Shown: positions 9,920 to 19,624 of the stretch, one piece after another
Numbering within the stretch: position 1 is the first letter of the stretch
Layout of the letters: the number at the start of each line of letters is the position of its first letter
Assembly (NCBI RefSeq): GCF_029504575.1
Contig: NZ_JAQFII010000001.1
Location: 6,517,001-6,581,000 of the forward strand
Reading direction: 5' to 3'
DNA: 64,000 nucleotides
DNA from: Streptomyces sp. SPB162
GTDB lineage: Bacteria > Actinomycetota > Actinomycetes > Streptomycetales > Streptomycetaceae
The notes under the pieces: model-generated
Databases searched by the model: none
Seen by the model: only the letters and a program-made list of their open reading frames with translations
What the model was told of the DNA's origin: nothing
Made by a program: the position numbers and the translations under genes

Positions 9920-10377
9920 TCTGGCCGAACCGTACCCGAGCGTCGGAGTCGGCGACGACGCCCTGACCGCTGCCCGACTGCTGGCCGAGGAGCGCCTGCC
10001 GGCCGTCCTGGTGCTGGACGGGCACGGGATGCCCGGCGCGATCCTGCCGGCCTCCCAGCTGGTACGCCTGCTGGTGCCGAACTACGTACTGGAGGACCCG
10101 GCGCTGGCCGCGGTGATCGATGAGGCCCATGCCGACCGGCTGTGCCAGGCACTGACCGGCCGCACGGTGGGGGAGGTGCTGCCGAAACAAGCCGCAGCGC
10201 CCCCCGTCGCGGACGCCGATGACACAGCGGTGGAGGTCGCGGCGCTGATGGCGACATCCCGCAGCCCGCTGATCGCCGTGGTCGAACACGCGCGCCGACC
10301 GCCGACACGGCACGGACCATCTGCTGGGCGTCATCACCGCCTCCCGGCTCCTGGAACGCCTGCTGGACACCGCATGA
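9906..10377 (+). pseudogene. CBS-domain protein, frameshifted near its C-terminus
   Basis: A CBS-pair protein: [20 protein letters not shown] ... [16 protein letters not shown], then SPLIAVVEH. Near 10285-10315 the frame is lost. In the +1 frame the expected ending [20 protein letters not shown] appears and stops at TGA 10375-10377, overlapping the ATG of the next gene as ATGA. In the frame as given, the CBS protein reads straight into the permease as a 588-residue fusion with a nonsense linker. I take the fusion as the result of a one-base indel. The GTG at 9906 overlaps the antiporter gene. Confidence 0.7.
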
Positions 10378-11672
10378 GCAACTGGCACGCCTGGGCGGCG
10401 CTGGCGGTCTTCGCCGGCGCCTACGTCCTGATCATCACCGAATGGGTCCACCGGGTGGCCGCCGCCCTGGGCGGCGCCGCCCTCATGCTCGCGCTGCGCG
10501 CCACCGACGCGGACGCCGCTTTCTTCTCCACCGATTCCGGCATCGACTGGAACGTCATCTTCCTGCTGCTGGGCATGATGATGATCGTGGGCGTGCTGCG
10601 CCGCACGGGACTGTTCGAGTTCCTGGCGATCTGGGCGGTCAAGCGCGCCCGAGCCAAGCCGTTCCGCGTCATGGTCATGCTGGTGGTGATCACGGCGGTG
10701 GCGTCCGCGCTGCTGGACAACGTCACCACCGTGCTGCTCGTCGCCCCCGTCACGTTGCTGGTTTGCGAACGCCTGAACCTTCCTGTCGCCCCGTTCCTGA
10801 TCGCCGAGGTACTGGCCTCCAACATCGGCGGCATCGCCACCCTGGTCGGCGACCCGCCCAACATCATCATCGCCAGCCGTGCCGGCCTGAACTTCAACGA
10901 CTTCCTCGTCCACCTCGCGCCGCTGGCCGTGATCCTGACCGCTGTTCTGGTGCTCATGTGCCGGTTCATGTTCCGCCGTGCGTTCGTCTACGACGAGAAG
11001 CTCGCGGCCGAGGTGATGGCGTTGAGCGAACGCGAGGCGATCCGCGACCGCAGGCTGCTCGTTCAGGGACTGGCGGTGCTCGCCCTGGTGGTGGCCGCTT
11101 TCGTCCTGCACCCGGTCCTGCATTACGAACCCAGCGTCGTGGCACTGCTCGGCGCCGGCCTGCTGGTCGCCATCAGCCCCGTCAAGACCAACGACGTCCT
11201 GGCTGATGTGGAGTGGCCCACCCTGGCGTTCTTCGCCGGCCTGTTCATCATGGTCGGCGCCCTGATCGAGACCGGTGTCATCAAGGAAGTCTCGTCCGCC
11301 TTGGCCGACGCCACCGGCGGCAACGCCCTGGGCGCCACCATGCTGCTGCTCGGCGCCTCCGCCGTGCTGTCAGGCATCGTGGACAACATCCCGTACGTCG
11401 CGACGATGGCCCCCATCACCGCCGACCTGGTCCGCACCGTGGGCGACACCCATGGGCACGTCCTGTGGTGGGCCCTGGCCGTTGGCGCCGACCTGGGCGG
11501 CAACGCCACCGCGATCGGTGCCTCCGCCAACGTCGTCGTCCTGGGCATCGCGGAACGCAACCGCACCCCGATCAGCTTTTGGACCTTCACCCGCTACGGC
11601 GCCCCCGTCGCCGCCGTCACCATCGCCGTCTCCGGCCTCTACATATGGCTCCGCTACTTCGCCCTCGCCTGA
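10374..11672 (+). CDS. SLC13/NhaD/ArsB-type ion permease
   Basis: A 432-residue permease of the ion transporter superfamily with about 11 helices. The paired family motifs are seen: [12 protein letters not shown] (about 115), [20 protein letters not shown] (about 155) and in the second half [11 protein letters not shown] and [17 protein letters not shown]. Substrate could be Na+/H+, arsenite or another anion; the sequence does not decide. The ATG at 10374 overlaps the restored CBS stop (ATGA). It belongs to the run of ion transporters from 6.6 kb. Confidence 0.85.
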   Translation: MSNWHAWAALAVFAGAYVLIITEWVHRVAAALGGAALMLALRATDADAAFFSTDSGIDWNVIFLLLGMMMIVGVLRRTGLFEFLAIWAVKRARAKPFRVMVMLVVITAVASALLDNVTTVLLVAPVTLLVCERLNLPVAPFLIAEVLASNIGGIATLVGDPPNIIIASRAGLNFNDFLVHLAPLAVILTAVLVLMCRFMFRRAFVYDEKLAAEVMALSEREAIRDRRLLVQGLAVLALVVAAFVLHPVLHYEPSVVALLGAGLLVAISPVKTNDVLADVEWPTLAFFAGLFIMVGALIETGVIKEVSSALADATGGNALGATMLLLGASAVLSGIVDNIPYVATMAPITADLVRTVGDTHGHVLWWALAVGADLGGNATAIGASANVVVLGIAERNRTPISFWTFTRYGAPVAAVTIAVSGLYIWLRYFALA

Positions 11673-11749
11673 AAGATCAGCCAAGCGCCGGCAACCGAGG
11701 TACCCCAGCCCGCAGCCCCTCCGCACCATCCACCCCAGGCAGGGCCCCA

Positions 11750-12061
11750 TTGAACGCCACTGTCCTCTGGACGATCCTGGCAATCTGCAGCGCCGTTCTG
11801 CTGCCGGTCGGCGTCCTGCTGACCACCGGCACCCCGCTGCCCCGGCTGGCACCGTGCTGCACTCGGCGCCGGATGCTCGGCGTGTGCGCGCTGCTGTATT
11901 ACGGGGCCGCGGCGGTCACCACCGTGGCGCGCCTCGTCCACGCCCACACGGACACCCTCCTGCTCTGCACCGGCATCGGCATAGCCATGACGTACGCGGC
12001 ACTGACCCTCACCGCCATCGCCTCCACCGTAGAACCCCGGTCCGCCCGCGCCCTGCCGTGA
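11750..12061 (+). CDS. small three-helix membrane protein
   Basis: About 103 residues starting at TTG 11750 (GCAGGG upstream), with three hydrophobic helices: LWTILAICSAVLLPVGVLL, LLYYGAAAVTTVARL and LLLCTGIGIAMTYAALTL. I do not know a named family. The protein at 57138 shares its layout and spaced residues (LLPV, a G-x-P-x-P turn, C-x-G-x-GI), so the two look like distant members of one family. It sits between the permease and STAS genes, but the related segment at 29.6 kb lacks it. Confidence 0.55.
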   Translation: MNATVLWTILAICSAVLLPVGVLLTTGTPLPRLAPCCTRRRMLGVCALLYYGAAAVTTVARLVHAHTDTLLLCTGIGIAMTYAALTLTAIASTVEPRSARALP

Positions 12062-12105
12062 CCCGACAGAGCCGTCCGGACCGGCGCAGCCACAAGGAGA
12101 TCAGC

Positions 12106-12474
12106 ATGCCGGAACGAGGATGGAAAGCGTGGCGCGCAGCCCGCGCCCTGCGCCGTACCGTCCACATCCACCGAAATGACCGCGAACGCCTCGTCGTGAG
12201 CCTGCACGGAGAGATCAACCATGCCAACGCCGCACCGATCGGACAACTGCTGGCGGCGCTCCTGCAGGCTTCACCCACCGAGGCACACCTCGACTTCGCG
12301 CAGGTCCCCCGCTTGGGCACGGCGTCAGCCTCGGTGTTCTTCCCCCTGGTGGCCGCCGCCCGCGCCCACCGCACTACCCTCATCGTCCACCGCGCCGATC
12401 CGTCCCTGCGCGCCGCGCTCCACGAACTCGGCCTGGACCGAACAGGACTGTCCTACAGCGGCGATCCCATCTGA
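12106..12474 (+). CDS. STAS-domain (anti-anti-sigma-like) protein
   Basis: A 122-residue protein with a STAS fold: LVVSLHGEINHANAAPIGQL, then EAHLDFAQVPRLGTASASVF and a C-terminal helix HELGLDR. The region that would carry the phosphorylated Ser of anti-anti-sigma factors reads PRLGTASASV, so a phosphoacceptor is plausible. The ATG has AAGGA eight bases upstream. It probably takes part in partner switching or binds the neighbouring transporter. A decayed relative lies at 29724. Confidence 0.7.
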   Translation: MPERGWKAWRAARALRRTVHIHRNDRERLVVSLHGEINHANAAPIGQLLAALLQASPTEAHLDFAQVPRLGTASASVFFPLVAAARAHRTTLIVHRADPSLRAALHELGLDRTGLSYSGDPI

Positions 12475-12577
12475 CGCCCTTCGCCGATCGCCGCGGGGGC
12501 AGCGTCTGGAGGCGCGTGACAGCCGTGTCATGATCTCGCTGGCGTCCGGCGTGGGTCCGGCGCGCGGGAGAGAGATC

Positions 12578-12802
12578 ATGAACCCCTACCTTGCTCTGCC
12601 CCTTCTCCTCATAGCGTCGCTCATCGCCGCCGCCGGCCCCGCGGCGGTCACCCGTGGCTGGGTGCTGCCCAGGAATCGGCGCCACATCCGCAACCCTCGA
12701 CTCTACGGCTGGGGCCAGCTGATAGTGGCCTTCGCCCTGTGCTGGCAGCTGGTCTTCGGCATGCTGAGCCGCGATCCCGAAACCCGGGCGTGGGGCACCT
12801 GA
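12578..12802 (+). CDS. small membrane protein, probably frameshifted at its end
   Basis: The given frame encodes 74 residues with two helices (YLALPLLLIASLIAAAGPA and LIVAFALCWQLVFGML), stopping after ETRAWGT. One base over, the sequence continues as GHLTGAVMLVAGFIVALMGQ and ends at TAG 12889-12891. This is a convincing third helix, so the intact gene was probably about 104 residues. The ATG has GGGAG upstream. No named family recognised. Confidence 0.5.
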   Translation: MNPYLALPLLLIASLIAAAGPAAVTRGWVLPRNRRHIRNPRLYGWGQLIVAFALCWQLVFGMLSRDPETRAWGT

Positions 12803-12891
12803 CCGGCGCGGTGATGCTTGTGGCCGGCTTCATCGTCGCGTTGATGGGCCAGCTCACGAGTAGTAGAGGCAAGGGCAGCAGCACACGGTAG

Positions 12892-13480
12892 AGGAGCGCG
12901 GTGGCAGGGGGATCGCCAAGGCAGCGTCTGTCTGTGATCTGCTGAGCTGAGCGGCCTTGAGCCGACCTTGGCGGGGTCTGTGGAAAGGTGGGCCCGTGGA
13001 GGGCCAGGTTCCGGTGGGGGGCACTGCGGCTGTAGGACGAGCCGAACCTGGCTTTCCGGGTGCCGGAAAGGGGCGCCTCAGGCGACACGCGATCGCGCTG
13101 AGCAGCAGTATGGAGAACGAGGAGAACCCCGTCGTGCGGGCACGTGGGGCGCGCCGGTATCGCAGGCCGGACAGTGTTCGGCCCGTGCGCACAGCCGGTG
13201 CGGCCAGGAACAGGATGCACATTACGGTGATGCTGATCCGCCGCCAAGTCACAGGCGATGAAGCCCCTGTAGCGTGTCGAGGCATCCGAAACGGCTGACG
13301 TCCCTGAAGACCGGCGCAGCACTGACGTAGCCTCGTGGCAGCCCGGCATCCGGTCATCGCCCGGCCCGATGACGGAGAAGCAAGGTTAGCCGCCGCTTGG
13401 TAACTCGGCGGGATCCCGGGGCTGCTACTGCCGCGCCGGGTCAGCCAGGCGATGTCGGCGCTCGGGGGTCACGCGTACGA
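12892..13480. other. stretch without a supportable gene
   Basis: About 590 bases between the small membrane gene and terD. Open frames exist on both strands, but none has a family resemblance, a convincing ribosome site or typical codon use. A minus-strand hydrophobic run (ITVMCILFLAAPAVR, near 13200) could be a signal peptide but lacks a sensible protein behind it. Confidence 0.5.
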
Positions 13481-14056
13481 TCAGGCAGCCCCCGCCGAAC
13501 TCGTCCCCGGAGCGCCATCCGGCCCGGACTGCTCGACACCGCCCATCTCCTGAGTGAAGGCCAACGGATCGCTGTCGAATCCGCGGATCATCTCGTGGAA
13601 CTCCCACTCGCCGGAACTCAACCTGCTGAACTCCCCGACCGTTGTGGCGGTGGAACTCGCAACCAGCGTGAAGTCGTCCGCCAGCAGTTCCGTGTACCCC
13701 TCAACGACCACTACGGCGGCGTTCTCGATGGCACCGAAGGTGCGACGCCCGCGGTCCTGATGGATGACCACCCCCACCACGACACGCCCGTAGGAGGACG
13801 CCAGCCGGTCGAGTTCCAGCACCATGACCTCGACGAAGCCGAAACCCTGTCCGGTCTGGCTGTGCCGGGTCATGTTGATGGTGCCATCCGGTGATCTGCT
13901 GTCGTAGTGAACGACGTATACCGGCCGCCCGTGAAGGTCGTCCATGGAGTAGATCGCAGCGACGATGTCGAGATGCCGGGGCGGTTCCCCTAGGGGACTG
14001 GGGTCCCACTTGAGTCTCACATCGATCTTTCGAAGCCCCTTGTTCACACTGCTCAC
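13481..14056 (-). CDS. TerD-family tellurite/stress protein
   Basis: A protein of about 191 residues. The TerD beta-sandwich pattern is visible: IDVRLKWDPSP, HLDIVAAIYSMDDLHG, VYVVHYDSRSPDG, VMVLELDRL and VGVVIHQDRGRRTFGAIENA. The family binds Ca2+ and is linked to tellurite, phage and stress responses. The acidic loops here are weaker than in the copy at 45156, so metal binding is uncertain. I chose the GTG at 14056 (GAGG upstream) over an upstream start at 14113. Confidence 0.75.
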   Translation of the reverse strand: MSSVNKGLRKIDVRLKWDPSPLGEPPRHLDIVAAIYSMDDLHGRPVYVVHYDSRSPDGTINMTRHSQTGQGFGFVEVMVLELDRLASSYGRVVVGVVIHQDRGRRTFGAIENAAVVVVEGYTELLADDFTLVASSTATTVGEFSRLSSGEWEFHEMIRGFDSDPLAFTQEMGGVEQSGPDGAPGTSSAGAA

Positions 14057-14583
14057 CGGACGCTGCCTCCCCGCTCCCGACCACCCCGGGACCCACCTGG
14101 CCCCACCCTTCAATTATGGTCTGTGACGAGCCACTTGATACTTCGTTAACGCCTCTGCGCCATGGCTGCCCAAGCATCGGCCCCGGTCGTCATTCCGTCG
14201 CTCGCCCCGGCTCCGGCCGATTGCGGCGGGGTCGGGGTCCCAGTAGTTCTCGCTGAAGGGACAACGCCAAGCCGTGCGGCAGCCCATTGATATGGGCTGA
14301 TGTCCGTGCTCACCGTCGGGCGGTAGACCATGGTCGGGCCCCGAGGAGCGGCTGGACGAACTACTGCCGGCCGCGGGGCTCGGCGCGGTGCGGAGCTCAA
14401 AGCGGATGAAGGCCGACCCGGGCCATGGCGAACCTGAGCGACACCGTTCCCCGCGTAGGAACTCAGCAGAGTAGTGCAACGCCACCTGGGTCCGGGGAGT
14501 TCGGGGAATTCTGCCTGTGCCCATTGTCTGGCCGGGCAGCGGTGGCGCTGTTCTGCGTTTTTCGAGTGAGGTGGGAGGAGCCG
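14057..14583. other. stretch without a supportable gene
   Basis: About 530 bases between terD and the Tn3 remnant. The minus strand has short open frames (one contains TMVYRPTVSTDISPYQWAA), which may be coding debris, but I cannot place them in a family. Confidence 0.4.
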
Positions 14584-15540
14584 ATGGCCACCAGGATTTT
14601 CACGGATGAGGAGTTGGAGGGCTCACAGTCCTTTCCGGCGATCGGCAAGGACGAGCTGATCCGGTACTTCACCCTCACCCCGGCCGACGAGGCGTTCTTG
14701 CGGAAGTTCCGCCGGGCCCAAAACGTGCTCGGCGCCGCCGTGCAGCTGTCCGCCCTGCCCTGGCTGGGCGTCGTCCCCGACAATGTGCACGCCGCTCCGC
14801 CCGCAGCGGTCGGCCGCCTGGCCCGCCAGCTCGGGCTCGCGGTCGCCGATCTGTCGGGCTACGGCGAGCGTGAGCAGACCCCGCACGGACCATCTGCGGG
14901 AGATCGCCGAGTATCTGGGGTGGAAGCCGGCGAAGGCCATCTAGCTCAAGGAGCTGGATGAGTTCCTTTTGGCCCGTGCGATGGAGCACGATTCCCCGAG
15001 CCTGCTGTTCAGGCTGGGCTAGGAGTACCTGCCTTCGGCAAAGGGTGGTCCGGCCGGGTGCGGTCTCGCTGCTGGAGAAGGTCGCATGCGCCCGAGAGGC
15101 CGCCGAGCGGGAGACCCATGCTCGCGTGGCTCACCTGCTGTACCCCGAGCGGGCGCAGGGGCTGGATGGGCTGCTGGTCGTCGATCCGGAGCTCAAGTCC
15201 TCGCGGCTGCACTGGCTGGTGACCGCGCCGGTGCAGGCATCGCCGACGAGCGTGGGCGGCGAGGTCGAGAAACTGAGGTCCCTGCGCGGCCTTGGCGTGG
15301 ACACCCTGGACATGTCGTCGCTGCCTGCCGAGCGGGGCCGCTACCTGGCCCAGATCGGGCGACGGCTGACCGCGCAGGCCCTGGTGCGGCGCGAGCCCAA
15401 CCGGCGCCATCCGATCCTGCTGACACTGCTCGCGCAGTTCTCAGTCGACGCCTCGACGCCGTGGTGCAGCTCTTCGACCAGACTCTGTCCGGCTCGGAGT
15501 TCCGCTCCCGGATCAAGCTGCGCGAGGTGCTTGGCGGCCC
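14584..15540 (+). pseudogene. Tn3-family transposase, N-terminal (DUF4158) remnant
   Basis: Starts ATG with FTDEELEGSQSFPAIGKDEL, RYFTLTPADEAFLRKFR and LPWLGVVPD, typical of the N-terminal domain of Tn3-family transposases. The frame then breaks repeatedly: the continuation TDHLREIAEYLGWKPAKAI, KELDEFLLARAMEHDSP, LLYPERAQGLDGLLVVDPEL and RRLTAQALVRREPNRRHP appears across three frames with an internal TAG and others. The catalytic DDE part is absent; the remnant stops near 15540. GTGGGAGG lies upstream of the ATG. Confidence 0.8.
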
Positions 15541-15649
15541 CGTAACCGCGTCCGAATGCGAGCGACAGGGGGATTCCCATCACGGCGACAGCCGTTCCCA
15601 TGATGAGTAGCGGCAGGGAGACCCTTTTCGAGTCGTTCAAAGAACTCAC
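15527..15649 (-). pseudogene. N-terminal fragment of an unknown membrane or exported protein
   Basis: From a GTG at 15649 the minus strand reads MSSLNDSKRVSLPLLIMG followed by TAVAVMGIPLSLAFGRGY, a good signal or membrane segment. At about 15527 the coding sense ends where the Tn3 remnant begins on the other strand. It looks like a gene cut off by that insertion or by a deletion. Family not recognised. Confidence 0.35.
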
Positions 15650-15839
15650 ACTCCGATGGTTCCGCCTGGCTCTGCGGGCGGCTTGCGTTCCGTGATCTGT
15701 TCATGAAGAACCGTGCGGTGCGCCCTCGCTGCGCCCGCCGAGATGGCCACGCATCGTGCGGTGGCGGCGCTCCACTGGGCGACCAGTTGTATGGATCCGC
15801 AGGCCAAGGGGCGGGTGGCGACGGCGGAGTCTTCGGTTG

Positions 15840-17185
15840 TCAGTGCTGGTGCGGGTCGGTCGGCCTGTTGCGTGCGAAGGCCAGGCGCAGTGCGCCCACG
15901 CCGAGGACGCAGCCGGCGATGAGCGCGAGGGTGGTGGGTTCGTGGAGGGCGAGTTGGGCGAGGAGCACGATGATGGCGATGGCGCATGTGGTTGCCCCCA
16001 GGTGTCCGAGCATCCGTTCCCGAGTGCGGTCGGTGGTGCGCGCGTGGAGGTGGTTGATGAGGCCGAAGACTCCGAGGAAGGTGGCCGAGGCGAAGGCGAG
16101 GAGTTCGTCGATGCCGGGCAGCATGGCGAAGACGGCGCCGAGCAGGGCGAGCAGCCACATGGCGTTGGCGGGCACTCCCGCGGGTGTCCGGCCCAGGAAG
16201 GGCGGCAGTTCGCGGGCGTCGCTGAGGTCGCGCACGAGCCGGGCGGTGGAGAACAGGGTGGCGTTGACGGCCGACGAGGTGGCCAGCACCGCGGCCCCGG
16301 TCGCCAGCCATAGCCCGGAGGCGCCGAGCGCTTCCTGGCCGACGGTCGCGAAGGCCACCTCGCGCTGGGCGACGATCAGCGAGTCAGGGACCAGCATCTG
16401 CGAACTCAGCGTCACGGCCACGTAGACGGCGATGACCACGAGTACCGAAAGGTAGAGCGCCCTGGGCAGCGTCCGGGCGGGCTGCTCGATGGCGTCGTAG
16501 TCGTAGGAGAGCAGTTCGAAGCCCTCGTAGGCGATGAAGATCGAGGCGGCCCCCACGAACACGTTCAGGTAGCCGGCGTCGGCGAGTGGGCTGAGCCGGT
16601 GCGGCGACCACGCGAACAGGCCGATACCGGCGATGACCGCCAGGATGACGAGTTTGGCCAGCACCACGGAGTCCTCCGTCAGGCGCGACGCGCCGACACC
16701 CCGCACATTGACCGCCAGGAAGGCCCCGAGGATGACGACGGACGCGGCCCTGGCGACGACGTCTCCGGTCCCGAGGACCCGGGCGATGTAGTGGCCGAAG
16801 GTGAAGGCGTAGACCGCCAGGGCGAGAACGTAGCCGAAGACGAGGTACCAGCTGGTGATCGCCGCGAACCGCGGTGGCCGGCCTCGTACAGATAGGCGTA
16901 CGGGCCGCCTGAGCGTCCCGCGCGTCGGGCGAGCCCCGCATAGCTGTGCGCGGTCACACGGGCCAGCGCCCCCGCGAGCAGGAAGCACATGAAGGCGAGG
17001 TGACCGGCGAGCTGGATGGTCACGCCCAGAACCGAGAAGATACCGCCGCCGATCATTCCGCCGATGGCCATGGCCGAGGCGTCACGCAACCTCAGCCGGC
17101 CACGGCTCCGGCGCTGGTGGCGCTCGGTCCTGGGGTGATAGGGACCGCCCTGCTCGGCGGCATCGGCTCCCTGCCCGTCCCGGTT
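15840..17185 (-). pseudogene. APC-family amino acid permease, one frameshift
   Basis: N-terminal part: LRDASAMAIGGMIGGGIFSV (APC helix 1) to GGPYAYLYEAGH. Near 16873 the frame changes and continues as RFAAITSWYLVFGYVLALAV, then a normal run of helices to the stop at 15840. Together they make a full-length APC transporter of about 447 residues. The first-helix GxGIF motif is intact. A one-base correction would restore it, so a sequence error is as likely as decay. The GTG at 17185 follows the USP remnant by about 33 bases on the same strand. Confidence 0.75.
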
Positions 17186-17217
17186 CACACCGGCAAGCGT
17201 AGGGCTTGCCTCCGGTC

Positions 17218-17480
17218 TCACCCCTCATGGCCGCGAACCACCACGACAGGGCACGGGGCGTGCTGAATACAGTGGTGGGCTGACACGGCCAGCGCACTCG
17301 CCATGGCCGGGCAGCTGAGGACGTTGGAACCCCGCCGGCTGGCCCACCATGTCCCTTCGTTCGGTCATCTGGTCCGCCCTTGAGCCCGGACGCGATGAGG
17401 GACAACGTCGCGTGACGCGACAGCACGGAGACCATCGTCCGTTCGCCGGAGCCCGTCGTCGCTTCAAGTACGCCCGATGG
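17218..17480 (-). pseudogene. universal stress protein (UspA) C-terminal remnant
   Basis: The last 34 codons read SALAVSAHHCIQHAPCPVVV then VRGHEG and stop, which is the classical UspA ending (S-x-A-x-x-x-x-x-H-x-PCPVVVV). Upstream, coding sense is scattered over other frames and the nucleotide-binding GSRGRGG element is blurred. It lies directly upstream of the APC permease on the same strand. Confidence 0.5.
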
Positions 17481-17484
17481 TGAA

Positions 17485-18882
17485 TCAGCCTTCGCCTTCC
17501 GACGCGGCTTCAACGTCCTCAATGCCACTGGGTCTGCCGGCCTTCGACCACCGGATGTACAGGCCCGCGGCGATGGCCAGGCTTCCGGCCAGGGACGCCA
17601 GGGGCCAGCCGCGCAGCAGGTTGACCGCGAGGGTGAAGGCGACCGCCGCGGCGGCCAGCGCGTTGACCCAGGCCAATACGAGTTTGCCCTCGCGGCGGGC
17701 GAAGCTGGTCATGGCCACCAGTCCGACGAGGAAGCTGACGAAGACCGCGACAGCGTAGAACAGCACGAGGCGCTGCTCGTTGGCTTCGGCGGCCAGGACG
17801 ACCAAGGCTCCCGCGGCGAGGTAGACCAGCACCGACCAGTAGGGGGTGTGATGCTGGTTGGTGCGGCCCAGGGATGCCGGCAGCACCCCGGGGGCGTCGT
17901 CGGTGCCGGACAGGGCTTTGAGCAGTCCGGGGCCTGCTTGGAAGGAGGAGCTGGCTGCTGCGAGCAGCAGCAGGGAACTGGTGAGCTGGAAGGCGCCGTA
18001 CAGCCAGCCGGGGCCGGTTGCGGCGTGCGCGATGTCGGCGATCTGAGTGGAATCGATGGCCGGGATGCCGATGTGGAGGCGGACCGCCAGCGCGGTCAGC
18101 GCCAGGGTGAGGCCGCCGACGATCACCACCAGCAGGGCGAGGGTGCCGCGCCCGAAGATGCGGCGGTGGGTGTCATCGAGCTGGCCGAGCTGCGCGATGG
18201 CGGTGGACGGCGCCTCGACCCCTGTGGCCAGGGCCATCGCCACGGGGAAGGCCAGCACGACCGCCAACATGGCGGAGTGGCCCGGTTCTGTGGACGCGGG
18301 GGCGCTGCCGACCGAGTGTGGGGAGACGAAGCCCAGGATCAGCACCGTCACCGACACCACGACGAATACCGCCGTCATCACCGCGAAGAGCAGCCTTGCG
18401 CCGTGCCCGAACCAGGTGAGCCCCGCCACCAGTACGAGCAGGACCAGCGCCAGCGGGATACGGCCCGGGGCCAGCCCCGGGAACAGTGCGATGGCCGCAC
18501 TGGCCGCCGCGGAGATCGAGATACCGATCGTCAGCACGAAGTCGACGATCAGGGCGCCGATTGGCAGGAACGTCCACTGGGGTCCGAAGGCCCGACCCGC
18601 CGCGGCCGCAGCGCCGCCGCCTTTGGGAAAGCGCCGCACGAGCTGCCAGTAGTTCGCCGTCACCACCACGACCAGACCCACCACCAGGGACATGGTCGGC
18701 AGCAACAGCGCCAAATCACCGTGCAGCGCCCGCAGCGCGGCTTCGATGGCGTACGCGACGGACGAGACGGGGTCGGCGATCACCGCGAAGGAGAAGGCGA
18801 AGAAGAGCACCGAACGCCGTGGACCGGCCGACACCGGTGCGGCCGGCCTCGCGGAAGGCCGGGCACGCCCGGGAAGAGTCAT
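17485..18882 (-). CDS. APC-superfamily permease
   Basis: A 465-residue transporter with about 12 helices. Features: VIADPVSSVAYAIEAAL near the start, RRFPKGGGAAAAAGRAFG, and VEAPSTAIAQLGQLDDTHRR in the middle, which match a branch of the APC superfamily that resembles putative potassium or amino acid uptake permeases. The ATG at 18882 has GAAAGG seven bases upstream. Substrate unknown. It is intact, unlike its relative at 15840-17185. Confidence 0.8.
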   Translation of the reverse strand: MTLPGRARPSARPAAPVSAGPRRSVLFFAFSFAVIADPVSSVAYAIEAALRALHGDLALLLPTMSLVVGLVVVVTANYWQLVRRFPKGGGAAAAAGRAFGPQWTFLPIGALIVDFVLTIGISISAAASAAIALFPGLAPGRIPLALVLLVLVAGLTWFGHGARLLFAVMTAVFVVVSVTVLILGFVSPHSVGSAPASTEPGHSAMLAVVLAFPVAMALATGVEAPSTAIAQLGQLDDTHRRIFGRGTLALLVVIVGGLTLALTALAVRLHIGIPAIDSTQIADIAHAATGPGWLYGAFQLTSSLLLLAAASSSFQAGPGLLKALSGTDDAPGVLPASLGRTNQHHTPYWSVLVYLAAGALVVLAAEANEQRLVLFYAVAVFVSFLVGLVAMTSFARREGKLVLAWVNALAAAAVAFTLAVNLLRGWPLASLAGSLAIAAGLYIRWSKAGRPSGIEDVEAASEGEG

Positions 18883-19082
18883 CGAGAACCTTTCACAGCG
18901 AACACCGGAACCGGACTGGCCAGATGAGACCGTCAGAATCGACTGGGCACGGACCGTTCACACTGGTCAGCACCAGGCCATGATGGGCAGTTCCGTGACC
19001 GCCCCGGCGAAGCCGCGGGACGTGTGTGCAGTGTGCAAGGAGTCCTGCTTGTGGCGCTACTCAGGCGCAGGCAAGCCTGGTC

Positions 19083-19138
19083 CCGCCGCCCGCCGCCCGC
19101 CGCCCGCCGCCCGCCGCCCGCCGCCCGCCGCCCGCCGC
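19083..19138. repeat. 7-base tandem repeat (CCGCCCG), about eight units
   Basis: A perfect run of about eight copies of a CCGCCCG heptamer lies just past the 3' end of the PRC-barrel gene. The purine-poor strand could slip during replication, so copy number may vary between isolates. It is not part of a supported gene. Confidence 0.85.
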
Positions 19139-19153
19139 ACCGGGAGGCGGGGT

Positions 19154-19573
19154 TCAGGGGCGGCCGGGGAAGGCGGGGTAGAGATATCCCGGCCCCCAGA
19201 ACGGAGGAACGCCGTAGTAGCCGTACACGCTCTCGTAGTAGTCCGGCAGGTCGGCAAGCTCGGGGTCATAGGCAGGTGCTCCGGCCACATGCTCGGCATG
19301 CTGGTCGATGAATACCTGCTCGTCGGTGATCCTGACGACAGCATCGACCGGGATGAAGGACTTCGTCTCGCCGAATCCGAGAAAACCGCCGTGGGCCACC
19401 AGCAGGAAGCGGACCTTGCGCTCCGATGTGTCGATCAGAAGGTCCTCGACACGGCCGATGTCGTCGCCGACGGCGTCGGTCACCCGGCGCCCACGGACAT
19501 CCTCCTCGGGGCTGCTCACCGATTGCTGTGAATCGCTGATCTTCGTCAGGATCGGCGTGTCGTCCGTCGTCAT
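19154..19573 (-). CDS. PRC-barrel domain protein
   Basis: A 139-residue protein. The PRC-barrel is plain: VRGRRVTDAVGDDIGRVEDL, LIDTSERKVRFLLVAHGGF, GFGETKSFIPVDAVVRI and DEQVFIDQ. The C-terminal tail is rich in Tyr, Gly and Pro (YYESVYGYYGVPPFWGPGY), as in general-stress PRC proteins of actinobacteria. Probably a soluble stress-related protein. The ATG at 19573 has AAGGAA upstream; the IS1634 element has landed about 50 bases upstream and may have removed its promoter. Confidence 0.75.
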   Translation of the reverse strand: MTTDDTPILTKISDSQQSVSSPEEDVRGRRVTDAVGDDIGRVEDLLIDTSERKVRFLLVAHGGFLGFGETKSFIPVDAVVRITDEQVFIDQHAEHVAGAPAYDPELADLPDYYESVYGYYGVPPFWGPGYLYPAFPGRP

Positions 19574-19624
19574 CGGGTTCCTTCGCTAGGAGGTGTGTAT
19601 TCAGCCGTCGCTCCGGTGGGAGCT

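Noticed and set aside
19083-19138. Possible CRISPR or origin repeats
   Set aside because: The unit is only seven bases with no spacers, so it is a simple tandem repeat.
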